This document shows positions 57,701 to 64,000 of a stretch of 64,000 nt of DNA, piece by piece. Every line of letters begins with the position of its first letter. Position 1 is the stretch's first letter. The DNA comes from Otis tarda (Eukaryota > Chordata > Aves > Otidiformes > Otididae): assembly GCA_026413225.1 (NCBI GenBank), contig CM048557.1, positions 70,918,987 through 70,982,986 of the forward strand, written 5' to 3'. Position numbers and translations under genes: made by a program. The notes below the pieces were generated by a model. The model was not told where the DNA came from, ran no database searches, and saw nothing but the letters and a program-made list of their open reading frames with translations.

Positions 57701-58282
57701 GTGATCACAGATAATTAAAACAATCAGCCAGGTGGTGCTGGACGAGGAAACCGGAGTTCAGAAAGCGTCCCACACAGGCACTTAGTGCTACCATGTTATA
57801 TCTTACACCTCAGCTAACTGTTGAACTAATTAAGAATTTGTCTGATTTAGAAATTTTTTAAACACAGTGTACTAACAGTTTTGGCCCAACTGTTTTGGCA
57901 GCAGCGCTTCAAAGAGCACACCCTGCGCAAACGGCCCGTCACATCGGAAGCAAAGCCTTCGGAGCCGCCCCGAGGAACCCGCTCAGACCCCGGCCCCGGC
58001 TCCGCGCTCGGCTCTGGGCTACCCGCAGCCTCAGACGGAGGATGTACATTTAAATTCTGTCCTTTAAGAAATTCATACTGTCTAGTAGCATCCATATCAA
58101 AGCAACTGGATGTAAATTTGATATTCAGTATGTATTTTCTTGTGGAAAATAACTCCAAAGGGATGACTAAATTACTGTTCATTCCAGCTTGGATTTATTG
58201 CTTTCTCAAACATCACATGGATGCATTTGCCTGCCGCTGGTTTTTTTCACCCTTCCAAGGTCAGGAAACATTTTTAGTTCAA
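57701..58282. other. Non-coding sequence, no gene seen
   Basis: AT-rich at 57780-57880 and 58060-58150 around a CpG-rich core (57900-58040). Nothing is recognised. Confidence 0.35.
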
Positions 58283-58296
58283 GTTTACTTGTAAAC
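58283..58296 (+). promoter_or_regulatory. Palindromic forkhead-like site pair
   Basis: GTTTACTTGTAAAC is an inverted repeat of GTTTAC with a two-base spacer. With the next base it gives GTAAACA, the forkhead core, facing a second half site. A third AAGTTTACTT copy lies at about 58312-58321. Confidence 0.3.
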
Positions 58297-59261
58297 AGCC
58301 AGGCAGTTTGCAAGTTTACTTATAAGCAGTGGTTTTAGTATTTTACAACTAAATATACATATTACTAAATATTATATGTAACAAACAGCATGACTGTCAA
58401 AAGCTTCTGAGCAGAGCTAACAGTAAAATACGAAGTAACCCATCACAACCCGCTTCCAGCCCGGGAGAACCTTCCATGCGACCCCGGGCGAGGCCTCGCA
58501 CCGGTCAGTAACCCCATGGTGGTCGCCGCCCGGGCGCGCACGGCCAGGCGCTGTCACGCAGTGTCATGGTCCGGGGACGCAGCACCCGCTCTGCGCTCAC
58601 CTGTCCCCGCATCAGGGCCGTTCGGCGACTCTCAGCACGAGGTTTGTCTTGGACTCAAACGCAGCAGGAAAAACGAGCCTGTGCAGAACAACACACCCAG
58701 CTGTGCGGCGACCTGGCTTGTTCCCTTCCTTAGAAGTAATCTGGTTCCTTCCCCAGAAATGACGAGGAGCAATTGGCCAAATTCTCCAGCTGGATTCAGG
58801 GGACGTGCCCCACACGCGCTGCAGGTCCCTCCTCGCAGTGCAAGGGAGGATGCTCACCGTAGTCCTGTTCCCCCACACCACCAGCCCCTGCCCGCGGCCG
58901 GTGACCGCCCGTGCCCCCCTTCCCACCTCAGGGTCTGCAGAGACCGCACCTGACGCTGACGGCGTGGCGACAGATTCAGTGCCCGGAGTGTTCTGTCTCA
59001 CCATCCATCAGCATTTTGGCCAAGCTCGAGTCTCCCGTCATCAGGAGAGGTGCTGGGGGAACACCTCACTGCAGCTTAGTGAAGTCGCCGAGGGCCAAAG
59101 CCCACACATAAAGCATTTCTGGGGTGATTTATTTTCTTAACATATTTTGATGGGAAAAACGTATTTGCAATGACTTTGGTATCTGTGAGCGCAGCAGTGG
59201 GAAACATAAGAGAACTGAAGAGGTTCCAGCCAGCAAAGGGGCTGGAAAAAAGCCGGTTCTT
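58297..59261. other. Non-coding sequence, no gene seen
   Basis: AT-rich to about 58400 (ACTAAATATACATATTACTAA), then GC-rich with overlapping frames of 111-145 codons, none recognised. Confidence 0.4.
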
Positions 59262-59322
59262 TAAAGAAAAAAAACAAAACCAAACCAAAATGCACACACA
59301 CACACAACACACCCCACACCCA
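59262..59322 (+). repeat. A-rich run and (CA)n microsatellite
   Basis: An A-rich stretch with AAAAC units (59262-59290) is followed by an imperfect CA run (59292-59322: CACACACACACACAACACAC). Confidence 0.92.
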
Positions 59323-60017
59323 AACCCAGATGAGCTGGTTATCCCGCTTTGAAACAGCCAGACTGCTCTTGCTGGGATACACAGACTGCTGCTCACGTAA
59401 TCTCCCTTTCGCGGCCTAGTTGATTCTGAGCCGGGTGTAAAGATGAATAATGCAAAGACTAAATTTAAAGCAGAGGAAGATATACTGGATAGGAAAAACT
59501 AAACAACGTTCTTGGGAAGAAAAAAAAAAGATGAGATGAAAAAGAGAGCTGTTAAGGACGATGATTTCTTTTTTCACATCAAATGGTTACATTCACCACA
59601 GAGATAATCCGGGAAGGCAGAAGGAAGTGGATCCCCCTCCCCACGGCCAGGTTCTGGGAGCCGGTCCCCCTGCCACAGCCCTGCTCTCCCTGCCCTGGAC
59701 GCTGCTGGGCCATCCAGCTGCTCTGGCAGATGAATCTGCACCCCACACCCCAGTGGAAGAGACATAATTCAGGTTTGATGTAAAAACATCCTGCTAACGT
59801 GTTGCAGAACCTCCTCCCCTTAAAACATCAGCATGTGCCTGGAAACACGAATGCGTTTGCCTGCGTCGCAGGCGGGCTGGGTTTTACTATTTCACCAGGC
59901 AAGGATGGGCTCTGCCAGAGAACATCCTTCCTACTCCATCCCCAGTTCCTCCACACAAAATAAATTACTGACGTACAGCCCGCAGGAAACTTTCCATCGG
60001 CTTTATTCAGTGCTGTC
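59323..60017. other. Non-coding sequence, no gene seen
   Basis: A 236-codon minus-strand frame (59828-60538) covers the right part of this and the next interval. It passes through the poly-T/poly-A palindrome, giving a lysine run, and has no domain, so it is regarded as chance. Confidence 0.4.
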
Positions 60018-60038
60018 TTTTTTTTTTTTTTAAAAAAA
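60018..60038 (+). repeat. T14-A7 homopolymer junction
   Basis: Fourteen T directly followed by seven A. It can fold into a small A:T hairpin. No transposon is recognised around it. Confidence 0.9.
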
Positions 60039-61346
60039 GACATTGATTTATTTAAGAACTCGCAGGGATGCGGGTTTTCAGAGCGGCCCCTCCGTCCCAG
60101 GCCCCCGCCCCGCGTGTGCCGCGCGGACAGAAGGCACCGACAGCTCGGATCTCTGGGCTGGGGGCGCTCACCCAGGGCAAGGCCGCTGCCGGACCCGACC
60201 CGCGCTTCCCGCAGCCTGGAGCGACAACGAGCCCTTTGGGATCCTCCTGAACAAACTGGCTGAGGGGAGGGACGAGGGGAGCCTGTTAAAACAGAAAACC
60301 TGGCAACTTCATTGTGAAACCTGTTCAGCAAGCCAAAATCATCCCTACCGAGCAGCACTCCGCATTCACCGCTGCCCTCATGCTCCCGGCTTCCCAGCGG
60401 CCAGCGCTGCTGAGAGCGGCAGTAAGCAATCCATCGTGTGACAGTCGGTGACTGCTGTTCCGTGCCACAAACACACTTTATATAAAGCAGAAGGAAAATG
60501 CCTGAAGAATTGCAAGTGCCTTTCGAGAAGATCCCCACGAGAGCCCGTTAAGAACAGTTAACTCTGCTCCGCGGTTCCCAGTGACATCAGAACAGAGGCG
60601 GCAGCGAGCGTCTCCGCGGTGGAGCACACACAGCCCGGCCTCGGCGGTGGCAGAGGGACAGCCAGCATGGCGAGCCGACACAGCTTCCTAGGGCAGAACC
60701 TAAACACACGGGCAAGGGGAACGCGGGGTCCGTGGGGTCTGCCACGCCGGAAGAACACTTCTCAGCCGTGGAGCACAAACCCCAGAGCTGGAGAGGGCAC
60801 ACGAGCCGTAAGCCAGCTGTGGTGACCGTCACTGTCACAGAGGTTCAGCAGCGGCGCACCACAGGCGCTCACCTTACTGTCCGTGCGGTTTAATTGCGTT
60901 TCAAAAGGGGCCCCGAGGCTCACGCCTAGTCTGTAATGTTGCCTGCAGCGGTTTCCTTACGCTGGCAGTCCCGGTCGGCACCTTCCGGAGCAGCCCAGGG
61001 TGACAGTGTAGCTGGAGTAGAGAAACACCGCCGCGGAGATCCTTTTTCACCATGCTCCTAGCCGCTGAACCCCCTCTCTCCATCCCCCCCTCCAAAGGGA
61101 CTGCTGGTGCGATTTCAGACTCTCTGCCCCTCGATCCACCCCAGGGAAACTTTGTGGGTGCACAGTGGCACCAGAGGCCTCAGCCACTGACCCGCTCCCC
61201 GCTCTTCGTGCTGGGTAAAGCAGCTGCTTGAAACCGGCAAAGGGAAATGCAACGGGTTAGGAACAGGGAAGGAGCAAGAGTCCCTCAGCTCATTTGGTTT
61301 CCTTCCCAAATTAGAAGACTCCTGTTTAGAGGGAAGCATGTTTTCA
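60039..61346. other. GC-rich non-coding sequence
   Basis: CpG-rich at 60070-60230. Frames on both strands overlap. No gene or repeat family is recognised. Confidence 0.42.
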
Positions 61347-61412
61347 GGTCACAGAACGGCAGAATGGCAGGAAATGGCCTCAGAGCCCCCAGCGAGCCCC
61401 TGCCCCAGCAGG
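61347..61412 (-). mobile_element. Possible degraded CR1 3'-end fragment
   Basis: GTCACAGAACGGCAGAATGG, GGAAATGGCCTCAGAG, then CCAG and CCCCTGCCCCAGCAGGA follow the order of a reversed CR1 3' end (CACAGAATGG ... GGAAGGGACCTCAGAGATC ... CCAACCCCTGCC). The similarity is patchy, so this is tentative. Confidence 0.45.
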
Positions 61413-62309
61413 ACCCGTGCCTGAAATGTCACTTCTTGGTTTATAATTAATCCAAACATTAAAGCACTTGCTCTTTCCTGTCCCCCCAGCCTGTGTGACG
61501 CAGCCCCGCAGCACTCCTGAACTCCGCTTCGTGCGCTGGTTTCTTCAGGTCTGCAGCCTTGTTGGGACCGCGGACACGCCGTCGGGGCTCAGCCAGCGCC
61601 CTGCGGCCCTCAACCCAGAACGCAGGCGGCATTCCCCAAACACGGCCCACGACTCCCGGAAATCTGTCCTTCCTTCTCTTCCCTGCCGCACGCGGTCCCG
61701 GCTTGGTGCCCACTCTCAGCTGGGACAGCCCTGGGTTGGGACGGGGGTCACCCCCCTGGGGATGGGATGCAGAAGTGTCCATCTCCAGCCCACCCTGCCT
61801 GCAACTGCCCACCCGGCACTGGGGACAACACAGGGACAGACTCCTGCGTGCAGCGAGGGCGCTCAGCCAGCATCCCGCAGGCACCGCGACCCCGGGTCCT
61901 GCCGGGAGCCGGGAAGGCAAACCCCAGGTGAAGCCTTCCCCCCGCGAGCGGGGGCTGTGTTTTGCCAGCCGCGCCTGTCGGCACTCCAGGAACGCGGCGG
62001 CGACAAAACCCACACGTTCCTCCAGCACAAAAATACCTCTGCGTGGGCTGAGCCGTGCAAACGCTCCTTCCGCACCAGCATCCGCGCCATCACGACAGCC
62101 CGGCGAGACGCAAAAATAGCGCTCGCCATCTCCTGCTGCGTCTCTCCAGGCTGAGAGCTCGGTCAGTCGGAGGGTTACGTGTGCCAGGGGGTCGGAGCAG
62201 CCAACTCAGCCCTGTGAGAGGAGGGAACGCCAGCACTGCTGCCGCCCACCTCGCACATCGCCCCCGGTGCCTCTGCTCCCGGCCAGGCAGGGCTGCGGGT
62301 GGGCCACCG
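61413..62309. other. CpG-rich non-coding sequence
   Basis: Frames of 186-228 codons are open on both strands (61468-62154 plus, 61459-62028 minus), with Pro/Arg/Gly-rich translations and no domains. The G- and C-rich composition explains them. Confidence 0.42.
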
Positions 62310-62314
62310 AGCTC
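62310..62314 (+). repeat. Putative target-site duplication, left copy (AGCTC)
   Basis: Directly precedes a TG at 62315 and equals the pentamer after the LTR end at 62699. Another AGCTC occurs at 62335-62339 but is not followed by TG. Confidence 0.45.
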
Positions 62315-62699
62315 TGCTTGACACCGCTCGACACAGCTCATCTCAGTGTGAGACGAAGCCCGGGGGTTGGCTGGTGGGCAGTTTTCTCCTGACTCAGGAT
62401 CATTCCGAGATCGCTCTTGGTTTTGTTCCGTGATTGCTGCTCAGGATGGGCTGTACTGGTCATTGGGTGGTGAGAAATTGTGCAGAATTCATTTTGTGTA
62501 TTTTATTATCCCTATATTTTACTATTATCATAATTAATACGTATTTATTCCGTCTTCTTTTGCTATCCTAGTAAACTGCTTTTATCTCAAGCCATGAATT
62601 TTCCTTTCTTCTCAATTCTCTCTCCATCCTGCTGGACAGGGGGAGAGGGAGCGAGCGGCTGCATGGTACTCAATTGCCAACTGGGGTTAAACCACAACA
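62315..62699 (+). mobile_element. Solo LTR, same group as the fragment at 42.2 kb
   Basis: The right end is firm: GAGCGAGCGGCTGCATGGTA, then CTGGGGTTAAACCACAACA, the terminal part of a common avian LTR. Upstream, ACTGGTCATTGGGTGGTGAG, an AT-rich stretch, and TTTTATCTCAAGCCATGAAT also fit that family. The left end is inferred from a TG at 62315 preceded by AGCTC, which recurs at 62700-62704. This gives a length of about 385 bp. The first 50 bases are not recognised as LTR, so the true boundary may differ. No internal viral sequence is present. Confidence 0.75.
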
Positions 62700-62704
62700 A
62701 GCTC
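62700..62704 (+). repeat. Putative target-site duplication, right copy (AGCTC)
   Basis: Five bases directly after the terminal ACAACA of the LTR, matching 62310-62314. Confidence 0.45.
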
Positions 62705-64000
62705 TCACAGGACACAAGCAGAGCCAACTGCGCTTTTGCTGACGCCCCGGCTGCACCGCCCAGCAGCGCTCCCTCCAGACCTGCCAGCGCGCTTTGCTCT
62801 CATCCTTCTTACTGCCCCAGCAGCAGTACAGCGCGTACAGAGCTGGCGTCAATCCCTGCGCCGCAGCCACCGCACGGCCTCCACCGCAGCCCAGCAGCAA
62901 CGTGCCGTGGTTGTGCGCGGCTGACAGATGCAGGCACTGCGCTCGACGCCAACGAGCAGGAGCAGGCTTCTCCGGGCAGCCTCCCTGGACACCTCTCACG
63001 CACCACACACCAGCATCCCAGTTTCATAGCGGGCAGGCTGGGCCCAGGGGCTCGGCTGGACCTTCGCACCATCTGCATCGCCTAACTGCTGCACTTAACC
63101 TGCCAGTTGTTAGCTGGATTCCGTTTCCCACATGTAAAGCACTCAGTGATGTGCTCTGGAGTCCCTTAGACAGTGGTTTTGCCCAGGTGCGGACAGGCCG
63201 GGCGGGGGAACGGCACAGCACACCCAAAGCGCGGGACACCCGGAGCGCAGAGCAGGCACGCGCACCTCCGCGCAGCCGGAGCACACCGGGCTCATTTCCA
63301 AACGAGAAACAGATTCAGCTGCTCTGTACCACAGTGATTTGTAAAGCCCGGTTCATTGCAGCCTGCCAGAAATGGTATTTGGGATTTGTGCCCTGCTGTG
63401 CCATTTGACGTGTAACCTGCACCTTCACCTGCGAGCTAGACCAGTGATTTCCTCATGTAATGTAGGGATAATAGGGACAGAAAGGGGTACTGACCCGCTG
63501 GGTGCCGGACCCCGGCTGGCGCGGGGCAGTCTGGGAGGAACGGACACGGGGCGACAGGCAACCAGCGCCCGCGCAGAGCCTCCCGCGGAGCCCTCGCTGG
63601 TCACAGCGGCACCGCGCACGTCCCCTGACTGTCGGACCGAAGGAAGAGGCGCTGGGGGAGCCGGAGATGGAACAGGGCGGATGGAGGGAGTAGGGGAAAC
63701 CAGCCAAACTTAGAGATGGAGAATGGAGAGCCAACTCCCCACTGCAAATCCGGTCAGACCTGGTTTCCTGCTTCCCAGGAACCGATCCTCTGCAGCGTGC
63801 TCTAGGGTTTAATTTGTCTCTGAACAGAAACTTTTCCTTCAATTAATTTTTTCCCCAGTGAAAACAAAACCAAAAAGAACAAACAACAAAACCAGAACAA
63901 GGCCATGATAAATCTGTGTATTTCTGTGAAAACAAGGTTTAACCACAAAATTCCTGCCTAGCTCTCCCCAGCGCGTTGCAGGACTGCAGGAGCCGCGTGC
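62705..64000. other. GC-rich non-coding sequence to window end
   Basis: CpG-rich at 63190-63660, with frames of up to 204 codons open on both strands and no domains. 63840-63905 is A-rich (AAAACAAAACCAAAAAGAAC). No gene is recognised, and a promoter just beyond the window cannot be excluded. Confidence 0.4.

Noticed and set aside
59828..60538. 236-codon minus-strand frame
   Set aside because: It runs through a T/A homopolymer (a lysine run) and CpG-rich DNA, has no domain, and other frames overlap it.
61459..62154. Overlapping 189- and 228-codon frames on opposite strands
   Set aside because: Both are explained by stop-poor CpG-rich sequence. No similarity was recognised.
62335..62339. Alternative AGCTC as the left target duplication of the last LTR
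   Set aside because: It is followed by AT, not TG, so it does not give a proper LTR start. The copy at 62310 does.
1..64000. Bacterial-type systems: operons, CRISPR arrays, phage or defence genes
   Set aside because: The repeat content is avian (CR1, bird LTRs). There are no Shine-Dalgarno-led gene runs and no regularly spaced direct repeats.

Overview
This 64 kb window looks like a non-coding stretch of a bird chromosome. The evidence is the repeat content: several 3'-end fragments of CR1 LINEs with the typical avian tail (GATTCCATGATTCTAT, or its reverse ATCATAGAATCAT), and solo LTRs of the TGTCCNGGTTNNGGCTAGGACAGGGTTAA type, which I know from neoavian genomes. No bacterial or phage organisation is present. 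No open frame is long or recognisable enough to call as a protein-coding gene, and I see no tRNA, rRNA or CRISPR array.

Layout. 0-11.9 kb: unique sequence in which AT-rich blocks (1.8-2.1, 3.2-3.5, 5.4-5.7, 6.2-6.4, 7.2-7.6, 9.8-10.3, 11.5-11.9 kb) alternate with GC-richer, gene-empty sequence. One degraded CR1 lies at 9.1 kb. 11.9-20.5 kb: a solo LTR with an intact 5-bp target duplication, a CpG- and G-rich patch at 17.4 kb, three CR1 tails (one minus, two plus), and a second LTR of the same family abutting a CR1 tail. 20.5-32.4 kb: mostly featureless, except for a frameshifted relic of a LINE reverse transcriptase at 26.9-27.1 kb and a minisatellite at 31.2 kb. 32.5-33.3 kb: an 800-bp solo LTR of a different family with a 5-bp target duplication. 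33.8-35 kb: one weak exon-like open frame, a GT/GAGT microsatellite with a G-quadruplex motif, and a minus-strand CR1. 35-55 kb: gene-empty, with an LTR fragment at 42.2 kb, a doubtful LTR-like segment at 46.2-46.5 kb and several short tandem repeats. 55-64 kb: GC and CpG content rise in patches (56.8-57.7, 61.4-62.3, 62.7-63.7 kb), with a further solo LTR at 62.3-62.7 kb.

The AT-rich blocks are rich in TAATTA/CAATTA-type homeodomain core sites, and some carry octamer, forkhead or PBX/MEIS-like sites. This is what conserved non-coding enhancers in a gene desert or large intron next to a developmental gene look like. That is an inference which only a cross-species alignment could confirm. I did not find a new biological system here. 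The best supported results are the LTR insertions with their target duplications.
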